From the NCBI GenBank assembly GCA_039029535.1, contig JBCCFW010000167.1:1-16749 (forward strand): DNA of 16,749 nucleotides, in the 5' to 3' direction. Positions within the stretch are counted from its first letter, which is position 1. Each line of letters begins with the position of its first letter. A model generated the notes under the pieces. It saw only the letters and a program-made list of their open reading frames with translations, searched no databases and was not told where the DNA came from. The DNA is from JBCCFW01 sp039029535. Lineage in GTDB: Bacteria; Acidobacteriota; JBCCFW01. Below, piece after piece: positions 1 through 7,211 of this stretch. A program made the position numbers and the translations under genes.

Positions 1-1
1 C

Positions 2-907
2 AAGACGCCTGGCCTGCTCCGTCAGCACCTGACCGGGGTGCGGGCGGCGGCGCGGGTGAGCGCGGCGCAAGTGGAGGGCGACGAGCTCGGCTCGGACCGG
101 CTCGTCTTTCGGCCCAATGACGTCGAGGGAGGCGTGCACGAGTTCCGGGTCGGCTCGGCCGGCTCGGCGGTTCTCGTGCTCCAGCCCGTCTTGCCAGCGG
201 TGCTGCGTGCTCGGGAGCCGAGTCGCGTCACGGTCGAGGGCGGCACGCATGCTCGCATGGCGCCTCCGTTCGACTTCTTCGCCAAGACCTACCTGGCCTT
301 GCTGCGCCGGATGGGCGTGAACGTGTCCGCCACGCTGGAGCGCCCCGGCTTCTACCCGGCGGGGGGCGGAGTCATCGCGCTGCACGTCGAGCCCTGCGAC
401 ACGATCGGAAGCCTGCGGCTCATCGAGATGACGGAGGCTCCTCGGCTGAAGTCGCGGGCGATGGTGGCTCACGTGCCACGTCACGTCGCCGAGCGGGAGC
501 TCGCGGTCGTGAAGCGGAAGCTGAAGCTGTCCGACTCGGCCCTCGAGGTCGTCGAGTGTCCCCGTTCGGTGGGACCGGGGAACGCGGTGCTCGTCGACGT
601 GAAGTCCGAGGGCCTCACCGAGGTGTACTCCGCCTTCGGGAGACGTGGCGTCACGGCCGAGTCGGTGGCCGAGGACGTGGTGCGCGAGGTCAAGAAGCAC
701 CTGGCGCGTCGAGTCCCCGTCGGCGAGTACCTGGCCGACCAGCTCATGCTGCCGCTCGCTCTCGGAGCGGGAGGCAGCTACGTGACCGGACCGGCCAGCC
801 TCCACGCGACCACCAACGCCGAGGTCATCCGTCGCTTCCTCGATGTCTCCATCGAGTTCGTCGAGGTCGCGAAACGACGGACGCGCGTGGACGTCCAGAC
901 GAGCTGA
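2..907 (+). CDS. rtcA: RNA 3'-terminal phosphate cyclase, 5'-truncated by window start
   Basis: RtcA converts RNA 3'-phosphates to 2',3'-cyclic phosphates through a covalent His-AMP intermediate, in RNA repair or end-processing in the cytoplasm. The frame is open from base 2 and starts with the family motif KTPGLLRQHLTGV, so roughly the first 40-45 residues lie outside the window. A GTG at 38 is in frame but lies inside this conserved motif and is unlikely to be the true start. Other family signatures are the GSAGS segment, GFYPAGGG, the VPRHVAERE block and the VGEYLADQL block. The catalytic histidine is the one in SLHATTNAEV, codon 803-805, near the C-terminus where the family has it. The stop is TGA at 905-907. 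The next gene is convergent. No rtcB partner is visible in the window, and one could lie upstream. Identification is firm. Confidence 0.95.
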   Translation, partial: KTPGLLRQHLTGVRAAARVSAAQVEGDELGSDRLVFRPNDVEGGVHEFRVGSAGSAVLVLQPVLPAVLRAREPSRVTVEGGTHARMAPPFDFFAKTYLALLRRMGVNVSATLERPGFYPAGGGVIALHVEPCDTIGSLRLIEMTEAPRLKSRAMVAHVPRHVAERELAVVKRKLKLSDSALEVVECPRSVGPGNAVLVDVKSEGLTEVYSAFGRRGVTAESVAEDVVREVKKHLARRVPVGEYLADQLMLPLALGAGGSYVTGPASLHATTNAEVIRRFLDVSIEFVEVAKRRTRVDVQTS

Positions 908-932
908 GCTCGACTCGGGACCGACCGAGCTC
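906..932. terminator. Bidirectional terminator-like hairpin between rtcA and dps
   Basis: The arms GAGCTCG (906-912) and CGAGCTC (926-932) are perfect complements. Inside them TCGG and CCGA can pair around a GA loop. The structure overlaps both stop codons, TGA of rtcA at 905-907 and TAG of the Dps gene at 932-934. It is GC-rich and lacks a clear T-run, so intrinsic termination is plausible but not certain. Confidence 0.5.
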
Positions 933-1381
933 TACTCGAGGTGGCTTCGGATCATCCAGGCGTTCTTCTCGTGGACGTCGATGCGGCGGGTTGCGAGGTC
1001 GGCGGTGGCCGCGTCGCCGGCCTCCTCGGCAGCGGCCAGCACGGCCTTGGCGGCGGTGACGACCTTGGCCTGGTCGGCGACGAGGTCCTCGATCATCTGC
1101 GTGGCCTTGGGGACCTCACGGCCCGCGTCGGTCACCGTGGCGAGCTCGGCGAACTCCGCGTAGGACCCGGGGGCCCGGTCGCCGAGGGTGCGGATGCGCT
1201 CGGCGATCTCGTCCACCGCGAGGGCCATCTCGAGGTACTGCGTCTCGAACAGCGCGTGCAGGCTCGTGAACATCGGGCCCGTGACGTTCCAGTGGTAGTT
1301 GTGGGTCTTGAGGTAGAGCGTGTAGCTGTCGGCGAGCAGGTGGCTGAGCTGGTTGCTCGTGGCGCGGTCGGTGGTCGTCAT
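932..1381 (-). CDS. dps: Dps family ferritin-like DNA-protection protein
   Basis: Dps proteins form 12-subunit shells that oxidise and store iron using peroxide, and many also protect DNA. This 149-residue protein has the usual family length. The ferroxidase ligands are in register with E. coli Dps: His30 (in YHW), His42 and Glu46 (in LHALFE), and Asp57 and Glu61 (in VDEIAER). The family helix KTHNYHWNVTGP is clear. No Lys/Arg-rich N-terminal tail is seen, so direct DNA binding is uncertain. The ATG at 1381 is chosen because a strong purine-rich site (GGGGAGAGAG) lies just upstream. The frame extends further back but only as an out-of-frame shadow of the VOC gene. The 112-base gap to the VOC gene (1382-1493) is less GC-rich than its surroundings and could hold a separate promoter, although no convincing -35/-10 pair is seen. 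Confidence 0.95.
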   Translation of the reverse strand: MTTTDRATSNQLSHLLADSYTLYLKTHNYHWNVTGPMFTSLHALFETQYLEMALAVDEIAERIRTLGDRAPGSYAEFAELATVTDAGREVPKATQMIEDLVADQAKVVTAAKAVLAAAEEAGDAATADLATRRIDVHEKNAWMIRSHLE

Positions 1382-1493
1382 GGTCTCTCTCCCCTTCGCG
1401 TTGAGTGCGTGCTGTCGAAGGAGAGAATGGCTGCCGTGGCTCCAGATGTCGAATTGATGGTTCGTGTGGTTTTGGTAATCAGGGCGAATGGAT

Positions 1494-1871
1494 TCAGGCC
1501 GGGGAGCGGCGCTCGAACAGCTCGACCGTGCGGCCATCGGGGTCGACGACCAGCGCTCGGCGACCCCAGGGGTAGTCGGCCGGCTCCTGCGTGATCTCCG
1601 CGCCGAGGTTCCGCAGCGCGTCGACCGCCGCATCGACCGAGTCGACGGCGAAGCCGACCATCGTGCTGCCAGCGTGTCGGTGGGCCGTCGCCTCGTCGGG
1701 CTCGCCCTCGAAGATCGCCACGTGGACGGGGCCGAGCTCGCCGGCGTGATGCACCGGCCCGCTGTCGTGTGACTCAGCTTCCAGCGGCATGCCCAGCGCG
1801 CGGTAGAAGGCGAGCGTTCGGTCGAGGTCGGACGCGAACAGGATGAGCGCGCCAACCTCCGGCAGGCTCAC
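1494..1871 (-). CDS. VOC superfamily (glyoxalase/bleomycin-resistance fold) protein
   Basis: A 125-residue protein with the paired beta-alpha-beta-beta-beta modules of the vicinal oxygen chelate fold. The N-terminal module reads VGALILFASDLDRTLAFYRA, typical of the family. The C-terminal module contains FAVDSVDAAVDAL and ends in DPDGRTVELFE. Likely metal ligands are His50 (GPVHVAIFE) and Glu117 (VELFE). The specific reaction or ligand cannot be told from sequence, since members include lyases, dioxygenases, isomerases and binding proteins. The start is GTG at 1869-1871, which overlaps the TGA stop of the upstream propeller gene as GTGA, so the two are probably translationally coupled. It has no signal peptide and should be cytoplasmic, which makes its coupling to an exported protein odd. 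Confidence 0.88.
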   Translation of the reverse strand: MSLPEVGALILFASDLDRTLAFYRALGMPLEAESHDSGPVHHAGELGPVHVAIFEGEPDEATAHRHAGSTMVGFAVDSVDAAVDALRNLGAEITQEPADYPWGRRALVVDPDGRTVELFERRSPA

Positions 1872-3547
1872 GGCACGCAGCGCACGGTGGCCGCCGGTCG
1901 TTCGCCGCCGCTCGAGTCACGTCCGTACGACGACTCGTCGGGACCGCAGGCGGACACCACGAGGAAGTAGTTGGCGGGCGTGATCGAAAGGGGAAGCCTG
2001 CCGCTGGCGCCAGGGATCTCGCAGAGCGCGGTGAGCGTGTGGTTGGGGCCTCCCGCCAGGAGCTGGGGGAGAGTGCCCTGGTAGACCGAGTGGAAGCCGG
2101 GCTCGCTGTTCTCCCAGGTCAGCACGAGCTCCGAGCCATCGCGAGTGACGCGCAGCGGTGGGGCCATCGGGTCGAGGTCGAGGGCGGAGGGCTCGTTGCA
2201 GATGAGGGGCTTGCAGGCGTCGCCCGTCCCGTCACCGTCGGTGTCGGCCTGGTCCGGGTTGACGTCGTCGGGACAGTTGTCGCAAGCATCGCCGACGGTG
2301 TCACCGTCGCGGTCGGCCTGATCCAGGTTGTCCACCGTGGGGCAGTTGTCGCACTCGTCGATGAGCGTGTCGCCGTCGGCATCGGGGCCGGGCTCGGAGC
2401 AAGGATCGACGTTGGGGATGGCGATGATGTTCGGGTCGGGGCAGGCCATCTCGATCATCGTCTCGTAGCTGCGCGTGGGGATGTCGACGACGTAGAGCGG
2501 GTTGCTGGTGCGACCGGTGTCGGTGCCGCCCGTCGCGTAGACCTTGCCGCTGGCGTCGTGGATGTCGAGGTCGCGCAGCTCGCCGACTCCGGGCACGATC
2601 AGTGAGGTCGTCGTGCCGTCGGCCGTTTCGATGAGATGCATGCTGGCGTCGTCCTCACAGCCGACCGCAAGGAGACTGCCGTCGCGCGTGATGTCGATCG
2701 ACCAGGGGTCCTCTCCGACGGGATAGGTCGTCACCTCGGTCAGCGTGATCGGGTCGATGACCTGAACCACGTCGATGACCAGCCCCGAGCGACGGTTGGT
2801 CGCGTAGAGGGCCGAGCCGTCCGGGGCCGCGACGATGACCCAGAGATTCTCGCCGATGGTCGGCTGACGCAGCACCGTGCTCAGGTCGGGGCTGACCTCG
2901 AAGAGGCGGTCGTTGAACCACTCGCAGACGTAGTAGTTGCCGCTGACCGGGTCGACGGTGATGCCCCCGCCGTCACCGGGCAGGGCCAACGTGTCGACGA
3001 CCATCCGCGTGGCGGCGTCGATGACGGTGAGGGCCTCGGCGTCGCGGCTGCTCACGATCACCTGAGAGCCGTCGAGGCTGAAGATCAGCGAGGTGGGGTA
3101 CTCCCCGACGGCGATGCGGTCGATGACCATGTCGGTCGCACGGTCGATGACCACGGCCTCGTCACCGCTGGCGCCCACGATCCAGGCCTGACTGCCGTCG
3201 GGCGAGAGGACCATGTCGTAGGGGTAGAAGACGCTCGACGCGATGTCGATCGTGATGCCAGCCGTCGGCGTGAGCGTGAAGGTCTCGGCGCAGCGGGCGC
3301 TGCTGCCGCCCGAGAGATAGCCGTCCTCCAGCGCGCGGGGGAGAGGGCGATCGAGGGGGAGCTCCGGCCAGCGTTCGAGCGCGACACCATGGGCGTGCAG
3401 CACGTCCGGAGCCGGCAGGTCGAGGTGCTCTCCCGTGGTCGGGTCGAGCACGGTGAGATCGTCGATGCGGACGAGGGGCTGGGACCCGGAGGGGTCCGCT
3501 ACGACGACCAGGGACAGGACGGCAAGCAGCGATCCGATGCGAGACAT
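1868..3547 (-). CDS. Exported YVTN-type beta-propeller protein with TSP3 repeats and FnIII-like C-terminus
   Basis: This is a 559-residue protein of unknown function. Residues 1 to about 17-22 look like a short signal peptide (MSRIGSLLAVLSLVVVA). Residues about 85-375 hold repeated blades of the YVTN/surface-layer propeller type, with motifs such as MVLSPDGSQAWIVG, AVVIDRATDMVID and LTVIDAATRMVVDTL. Residues 389-445 are thrombospondin type 3-like calcium-binding repeats with CDNCP cores. Residues about 460-555 look like a fibronectin III-type strand domain, ending in a Tyr-Gly-Arg-Asp-Ser-Ser tail motif that I have an impression of from secreted proteins of uncultured lineages. The ATG at 3547 follows a GAGG site with 7-base spacing. 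It begins 48 bases after the AraC-type gene, and its stop overlaps the VOC start. A secreted scaffold or ligand-binding role is inferred. No catalytic residues are recognised. Confidence 0.85.
   Translation of the reverse strand: MSRIGSLLAVLSLVVVADPSGSQPLVRIDDLTVLDPTTGEHLDLPAPDVLHAHGVALERWPELPLDRPLPRALEDGYLSGGSSARCAETFTLTPTAGITIDIASSVFYPYDMVLSPDGSQAWIVGASGDEAVVIDRATDMVIDRIAVGEYPTSLIFSLDGSQVIVSSRDAEALTVIDAATRMVVDTLALPGDGGGITVDPVSGNYYVCEWFNDRLFEVSPDLSTVLRQPTIGENLWVIVAAPDGSALYATNRRSGLVIDVVQVIDPITLTEVTTYPVGEDPWSIDITRDGSLLAVGCEDDASMHLIETADGTTTSLIVPGVGELRDLDIHDASGKVYATGGTDTGRTSNPLYVVDIPTRSYETMIEMACPDPNIIAIPNVDPCSEPGPDADGDTLIDECDNCPTVDNLDQADRDGDTVGDACDNCPDDVNPDQADTDGDGTGDACKPLICNEPSALDLDPMAPPLRVTRDGSELVLTWENSEPGFHSVYQGTLPQLLAGGPNHTLTALCEIPGASGRLPLSITPANYFLVVSACGPDESSYGRDSSGGERPAATVRCVP
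2213..2383 (-). repeat. TSP3-like calcium-binding repeats within the propeller protein
   Basis: This encodes residues 389-445, an Asp-rich array of the DADGD, CDNCP, DRDGD, CDNCP and DTDGDGTGDAC pattern. In thrombospondins such repeats bind calcium through DxDxDG loops and pair their cysteines. The array is the same type as the one at the N-terminal end of the giant plus-strand protein at 9447-10598. Confidence 0.85.
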
Positions 3548-3569
3548 GTCGGTACCTCGCCCTGATCAT

Positions 3570-3587
3570 GGGACATTTTCGCGTCCC
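3570..3587 (-). terminator. Weak hairpin in the AraC-propeller gap
   Basis: GGGAC and GTCCC flank an 8-base AT-richer loop in the 48-base gap after the AraC-type stop. The stem has only five pairs and no T-run, so it is at most a weak attenuator. The two flanking genes may well be co-transcribed. Confidence 0.2.
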
Positions 3588-3595
3588 GGGAGTGC

Positions 3596-4552
3596 TCAGG
3601 TCTCTTCGAGTGCCGCGAGGTAGCCACGTGCGTGCTCGCGTCGGTACTGACCTGGCGGCACGCCGACCCAGCGCTTGAACACCCGGCTCAGTGCGGGCGC
3701 GGACTCGTAGCCGACGTCCTCGGCGATGGCCTCCAGCGTCTGCTCGCTCTCGACGAGCAGACGTCGCGCGCGCTGCATCCGCCAGGACGTGAGGTACTTC
3801 ATCGCCGGCATCCCCAGGGCCTCCTTGAAGCGTTGCGCGAACACGGTGCGGGAGAGACCGGCGGCGCGAGCCAGGCTCTCCAGCGTCCAGGGATCGCCGG
3901 GGCGCTCGTGGAGGCGTTCGAGGCTCGCTCCGAGCTGCGGATCGGCCAGCGCTGCGAGCCCGTTCTCCTCCTGAGCGCTTCGTCGGGCCCAGGCCCTCAG
4001 CGCCTGGATGAACAGCACTTCGGACAAGCGACGAACCACCGCGTGACAGCCGAGCTCCCCTTGCGTGGCTTCTCGCATGACCTGCGCGATCAGGTCGGCA
4101 AGACGAGTGCTGTCCTCATCGTCGCCTCTTCGGAGGATCAGGCATGACGGGAGGTGCTCGAGGAGCGGATGCTCCACGTGCTCGTCCAGGGTGAAGTGAC
4201 CGCAGGCGAGGCGGGTGGGGCTGTCGGTGTCCTCGCCGCCGTGAACGAGGGTTCCCTCTCCGGTGAAGCCGCTGCGCGTGAGGACGTCGTCCAGCTCGCA
4301 TGCGGGAGTGGTCGGGTCGTCCAGGAGATCGTGGGGAGCGCCCCGTGGCACGAGGACCAAGTCCCCGGTTTCGAGGCAGGTCGGCTCTTCACCCTCGAGT
4401 CGGACCCAGAGTCGGCCGCGGGCCACGAGGTGGAAGCGGGCCACGAGGCCGTGCCGTGGCACTCGAATGCCCCACGGAGGAGACAGGCTCGTCGTGAAGT
4501 AGAGGGTGCCCCGCAGTCGGGTGGCATCCAGGATGTCGCTCAGCACGTCCAT
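3596..4552 (-). CDS. AraC family transcriptional regulator with cupin sensor domain
   Basis: The protein is 318 residues. Residues about 7-190 match the AraC-binding cupin_6 type of sensor domain, with recognisable segments GDLVLVPRGAPHDL and LACGHFTLDEHVEHPLLEHLP. Residues about 208-305 form the double helix-turn-helix of AraC/XylS proteins, including WTLESLARAAGLSRTVFAQRFK, followed by the second-helix signature IAEDVGYESAPALSRVFKRWVGVPPGQYR. The full-length domain pair suggests a working regulator that responds to a small ligand, which is unknown. The ATG at 4552 follows a strong purine-rich site (GGAGAGGGAG). The gene is divergent from the exported YHS-domain gene at 4717 and lies 48 bases ahead of the propeller gene. 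It may control either side. Members of this subfamily often sit beside oxidoreductases, which gives only weak guidance here. Confidence 0.93.
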   Translation of the reverse strand: MDVLSDILDATRLRGTLYFTTSLSPPWGIRVPRHGLVARFHLVARGRLWVRLEGEEPTCLETGDLVLVPRGAPHDLLDDPTTPACELDDVLTRSGFTGEGTLVHGGEDTDSPTRLACGHFTLDEHVEHPLLEHLPSCLILRRGDDEDSTRLADLIAQVMREATQGELGCHAVVRRLSEVLFIQALRAWARRSAQEENGLAALADPQLGASLERLHERPGDPWTLESLARAAGLSRTVFAQRFKEALGMPAMKYLTSWRMQRARRLLVESEQTLEAIAEDVGYESAPALSRVFKRWVGVPPGQYRREHARGYLAALEET

Positions 4553-4571
4553 GAGTCATCTCCCTCTCCAA

Positions 4572-4602
4572 TCGTACGGCCTCATGAGCCGCTCCGGTAC
4601 GA
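4572..4602. promoter_or_regulatory. Candidate operator dyad between the divergent AraC and YHS genes
   Basis: TCGTAC (4572-4577) and GTACGA (4597-4602) form an inverted pair. A perfect 8-base palindrome CTCATGAG lies between them at 4581-4588. The dyad lies about 20-50 bases upstream of the AraC-type start and about 115 bases upstream of the YHS start, a reasonable place for an autoregulatory or divergent-promoter site. AraC proteins often prefer direct repeats, so this may belong to another protein or be chance. No sigma-70 boxes are convincing. Confidence 0.3.
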
Positions 4603-4716
4603 ATGGTCATCAATTACGGACTCGTGGTGATGGATGGTCCGGCAGCGAGTGGGGATGCTGTCTGCGTCGCCGGGATGGCAAGCCAGCCGACCGGTCGCAC
4701 GCAGGAGACCTTGCTC

Positions 4717-5205
4717 ATGACCACCCCGCTCCACCGGCGGCTGCTGCCGCTCATCGCCCTCACCTCCGCCCTGGCCGCCCCGGCTCTCGCCGCCGACGAG
4801 CTCAACGTCAGCCGAGGGATGACCGCTGCCGAGGCCCCCCTCGCGATCCACGGCTACGACCCCGTCGCCTACTTCACCGCTGGCGTGCCGATGGCGGGCA
4901 GCGCCAAACACGTGAGCGTTCACCGTGGCGCGGCGTATCGCTTCGTGAGCGAAGCGCACCGGCTCCGCTTCGAGAAGGATCCCAACCGCTACCTGCCACG
5001 CTACGGCGGCTTCTGCGCCTTCGGCGTCTCGGTCGGCAAGAAGTTCGACGGTGACCCGCGCGTGTGGGAGATCGTCGACGGTCGGCTCTACTTCAACCTG
5101 AATCCGGACATCAAGACGACCTGGGTGAAGGACATCCCGGGCAACGTCCGCAAGGCCAACCGGGAGTGGAAGCGGATCCGCGTCGTGCCGGTCGCGAAGC
5201 TCTGA
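4717..5205 (+). CDS. Exported YHS-domain protein
   Basis: The protein is 162 residues. Residues 1-25 form a classical signal peptide (basic start, hydrophobic run, APALA cleavage site), so the mature protein is periplasmic. The YHS domain spans about residues 43-103, with LAIHGYDPVAYFTAG, a RFEKDPNRYLPRYGG block and a following Cys100 in FCAFGVS. The C-terminal half has the family features GDPRVWEIVDGRLYFN and DIPGNVRKANREW. In other YHS families a cysteine takes part in metal binding. This periplasmic subfamily has no settled function to my knowledge. The frame is open back to an ATG at 4603, but the ATG at 4717 is preferred because it places the signal peptide at the N-terminus and follows a GGAG site with suitable spacing. 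It is transcribed divergently from the AraC-type regulator, which may control it. Confidence 0.9.
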   Translation: MTTPLHRRLLPLIALTSALAAPALAADELNVSRGMTAAEAPLAIHGYDPVAYFTAGVPMAGSAKHVSVHRGAAYRFVSEAHRLRFEKDPNRYLPRYGGFCAFGVSVGKKFDGDPRVWEIVDGRLYFNLNPDIKTTWVKDIPGNVRKANREWKRIRVVPVAKL

Positions 5206-5213
5206 AGACGAGT

Positions 5214-5241
5214 GAGGGTCGCGCGCTCGGGCGCGGCCCTC
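5214..5241. terminator. Terminator-like hairpin between convergent genes
   Basis: An 11-pair stem (one G-T wobble) closes a 6-base loop: GAGGGTCGCGC on the left pairs with GCGCGGCCCTC on the right. It lies in the 43-base gap between the YHS stop and the stop of the convergent minus-strand gene, where a shared terminator is expected. There is no T-run on either side. Confidence 0.5.
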
Positions 5242-5248
5242 GGCTTCG

Positions 5249-5845
5249 TCAGGGTGCCTGGCCCTCCGGTGCCCCCTGACAGCGCCGACGGTGTTCTTCC
5301 TTGGCGCGCTCCATCTCCGTCACGGGATCGAAGACGGGCGGGCCCAATTGCTCCAGGTCCGAAGCGGCGTGCTGCCGCTCCTGTTGGTAGGGCTTCAGCG
5401 GTGCACTTCGCTTGCAGAGGTTGATGGAGAACGCCGTGCCGTCCCGTGTCTCGCTGGCGAAGAGAAGGTAGCGACGACCCATGTCGAGCTCGGCAATGCA
5501 GCTGCCGAGCCAGTTGTAGACGACCACGAACTCGTCCTCGACGCCCTTCCAGGCCTGCTCGACCTCGAAGGTCACCGTGAGGTAGCTGCCCCAACCGAAG
5601 TTCGGCAGGCTCGGATCGCCCCCGTAGCGAAACTTGCGGGACGGCCTGCGCTCGCAGCCGTCGGTCGTCTCTTGCCAGTAGTTCATCGCCACGACACGGC
5701 CGACGAAGATGGCGTCGGCCTCGGTGAGCCCCTTCTCGAAGCCAGGGTAGGGGCAGAGGCAGGCGGAGACGGTCGTGGCGGTGAGCCAGGCGCCGAGCGC
5801 GACGCCGAGCGGTGTCATCACCCCGAAACTCCTCGTGGTTCGCAT
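5249..5845 (-). CDS. Exported TIMP/NTR-like domain protein
   Basis: The protein is 198 residues. The N-terminus is a signal sequence ending in VSAC, which also fits a lipobox with Cys29. The mature start has the Cys-x-Cys (Cys29, Cys31) and the following GLTEADAIFVGRVV segment typical of bacterial TIMP-like (NTR, OB-fold) domains. Later family-like features are VTFEVEQAWKG, a mid-domain cysteine in GSCIAELDMGRRYLLFAS and a further Cys in NLCKRSAPL. The last 45 residues are charged and probably outside the domain. Bacterial members are mostly uncharacterised. Protease inhibition, known for animal TIMPs, should not be assumed. The ATG at 5845 follows GGGAGG closely. It is the last gene of a three-gene minus-strand set, 25 bases after the TPR-like gene. 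Confidence 0.75.
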   Translation of the reverse strand: MRTTRSFGVMTPLGVALGAWLTATTVSACLCPYPGFEKGLTEADAIFVGRVVAMNYWQETTDGCERRPSRKFRYGGDPSLPNFGWGSYLTVTFEVEQAWKGVEDEFVVVYNWLGSCIAELDMGRRYLLFASETRDGTAFSINLCKRSAPLKPYQQERQHAASDLEQLGPPVFDPVTEMERAKEEHRRRCQGAPEGQAP

Positions 5846-5870
5846 GCAGCCTCCCTCTCGGTTCGAGCGA

Positions 5871-6797
5871 TCAGCGCTCGAGCAGCGCGTCGAGCTTCCT
5901 CAGCTCACCTTCGCAGTAGCCACGGAATCCATCGTCACTGATGGCGCTGACCTGCTCCGAGGCCGACTCGCGTGAGGCACGAGCCGCGTCCGCGTCACCG
6001 CAGGCGTGCTGTGACTTCGCCAGGGCCTCGTGCGCGAAGAAGAGCTCACCTGCTTCGGCTTCGTTGTCTCGGCAGACCTGAAGACAGGCCCGAGCGTGCT
6101 CGAGTGCTTCCTGAGGACGACCGAGCGCGAGCTGGGTCATGGCGAGCCGGTAGTCCGCTCGCTCGACCTCGGTCCAGCCTCCAGCGATCTCCCAGTACCT
6201 GCGGCCCGCTCGTGACGCGGTCAGCAAGAGCTCGTCCATGGCCGCGTCGCGATCTGCGGTCTCTTCGAGAGAGCACGCGAGGTTGTTGCCGGTCACCGCC
6301 AGCGAACGGGCCGCTGGATCGTCGGAAGAGGGCGAGTCGCCCGCGGCCTCGAGAGCGGTGCGGAAGCAGGCGGCGGCCTCGGGCCACCTCTTCCTGGCGC
6401 CGAGCGCGCCGGCGGCAATGGCGTTGACGCGGGCGATCACGCTGCTGCGTTCCTGACCCGGGAGGCAGGCGGCGTCGATGCAGGCCTCGGCCTCCTCGGC
6501 GCGACCGAGCGAGAGCAGCAGCGCGCCGCGTGAGCGGGCCAGCGTCGCACGCGCGGCCTCCTCGGAAGCTCCGGGCGCCGACTCACCGATCCGATCCAGC
6601 AAGGAGAGCCCGCGCTCCGGCTCGGCGAGGTGCTCCGAGCTCACGTGGAGGACGAGCCCGGTGAGGCTCGCGACCGCGCCGGCATCACCGGCCGACTCGA
6701 AGACCTCGCTCACCGACGTCAGCACGCCTTCCGGATCGGCATCGTGGTCACGCCAACCCGCCTTCACTCGCTCTGCGACGACGTCCGTCTCGCTCAA
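5871..6797 (-). CDS. TPR-like helical repeat protein, cytoplasmic
   Basis: The protein is 308 residues, almost entirely alpha-helical in character, with no signal peptide or membrane segment. Degenerate TPR-type helix pairs are visible at residues about 87-112 (ALLLSLGRAEEAEACIDAA), 126-152 (AAGALGARKRWPEAAACF), 165-195, 214-242 (AMTQLALGRPQEALEHARACL) and 252-282. The usual role is protein-protein binding, and the partner is unknown. The start is TTG at 6795-6797. It overlaps the TGA of the upstream RHH-like gene as TTGA, and a perfect AAGGAGGT lies six bases before it, which decides the start. A tight link to the neighbouring RHH-like product, either as a complex or by co-regulation, is inferred from this coupling. 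Confidence 0.75.
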   Translation of the reverse strand: MSETDVVAERVKAGWRDHDADPEGVLTSVSEVFESAGDAGAVASLTGLVLHVSSEHLAEPERGLSLLDRIGESAPGASEEAARATLARSRGALLLSLGRAEEAEACIDAACLPGQERSSVIARVNAIAAGALGARKRWPEAAACFRTALEAAGDSPSSDDPAARSLAVTGNNLACSLEETADRDAAMDELLLTASRAGRRYWEIAGGWTEVERADYRLAMTQLALGRPQEALEHARACLQVCRDNEAEAGELFFAHEALAKSQHACGDADAARASRESASEQVSAISDDGFRGYCEGELRKLDALLER

Positions 6798-7186
6798 CCG
6801 AACACCTCCTTGGCCTTCTCCTTGAGCTTCTCACGGGCTGACTCGACTTCTGCCAGCGCCTCCCGCAAGCGCTCGAGCTCGTCCGAGCGCACGCGCAGGC
6901 CCTCGCGGATGAACAGCGCCGCGGCCTCCGACCGGCTCTTCACCGCGCCCGCCTCGACCCAGGCGTCCAGGTCCTGGAGCGTCGGCTCGTCGACCCGGAC
7001 CATGACCACGTGCTCACGCGGCTGCTGACCCATGGCGTCGACGCTGTCCTTCAGCCCCGGAGTCACGAAGGCGACCTTGACCCGGGCCCCCTTCGTGTCC
7101 GGCCCGGTGCCGCACTCCAGCTCGATGCCCTCCTCGGAGAGAGCCGTTCGGACCGTGCCCAAGATCTCGTTCCAGTCGATGCTCAC
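6794..7186 (-). CDS. Ribbon-helix-helix-like regulator with C-terminal coiled coil
   Basis: The protein is 130 residues. Residues about 59-100 resemble a ribbon-helix-helix fold. A beta strand (HVVMVRVDE) leads to TLQDLDAWVEAGAVKSRSEAAALFIREGL, where the KSRSEA turn is typical of Arc/MetJ/CopG-type proteins. Residues about 100-128 are rich in Glu, Arg and Leu heptads and probably form a coiled coil. Residues 1-55 form an extra N-terminal domain that I do not recognise. The GTG at 7184-7186 follows a good AGGAG site with six-base spacing. It is first in the minus-strand set with the TPR-like and TIMP/NTR-like genes. An AT-rich palindrome 26 bases upstream is a natural autoregulatory site. An antitoxin role was considered, but no toxin-like partner is adjacent. 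Confidence 0.7.
   Translation of the reverse strand: MSIDWNEILGTVRTALSEEGIELECGTGPDTKGARVKVAFVTPGLKDSVDAMGQQPREHVVMVRVDEPTLQDLDAWVEAGAVKSRSEAAALFIREGLRVRSDELERLREALAEVESAREKLKEKAKEVFG
6804..6811 (-). promoter_or_regulatory. Perfect Shine-Dalgarno site that decides a TTG start
   Basis: On the minus strand the sequence reads AAGGAGGT, then six bases, then TTG. The site lies within the last codons (Lys-Glu-Val) of the upstream RHH-like gene. A full anti-SD match with good spacing supports the rare TTG as a real start and indicates strong coupled translation. Confidence 0.8.
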
Positions 7187-7211
7187 GTCGATCTCCTCTC
7201 GTTCGATTCGT

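Noticed and set aside
1382..1855. Dps with a 158-residue N-terminal extension
   Set aside because: The upstream part of that frame is an Arg/Ser-rich shadow of the VOC gene. The ATG at 1381 has a good ribosome-binding site and gives the normal family length.
4603..4716. Longer start of the YHS gene at 4603
   Set aside because: It would place 38 non-signal residues in front of a clear signal peptide. The ATG at 4717 has a better ribosome-binding site.
6794..7186. Antitoxin of a toxin-antitoxin pair
   Set aside because: The RHH-like fold and overlap with the next gene fit superficially, but the partner is a 308-residue TPR-like protein with no toxin motif, much larger than usual toxins.
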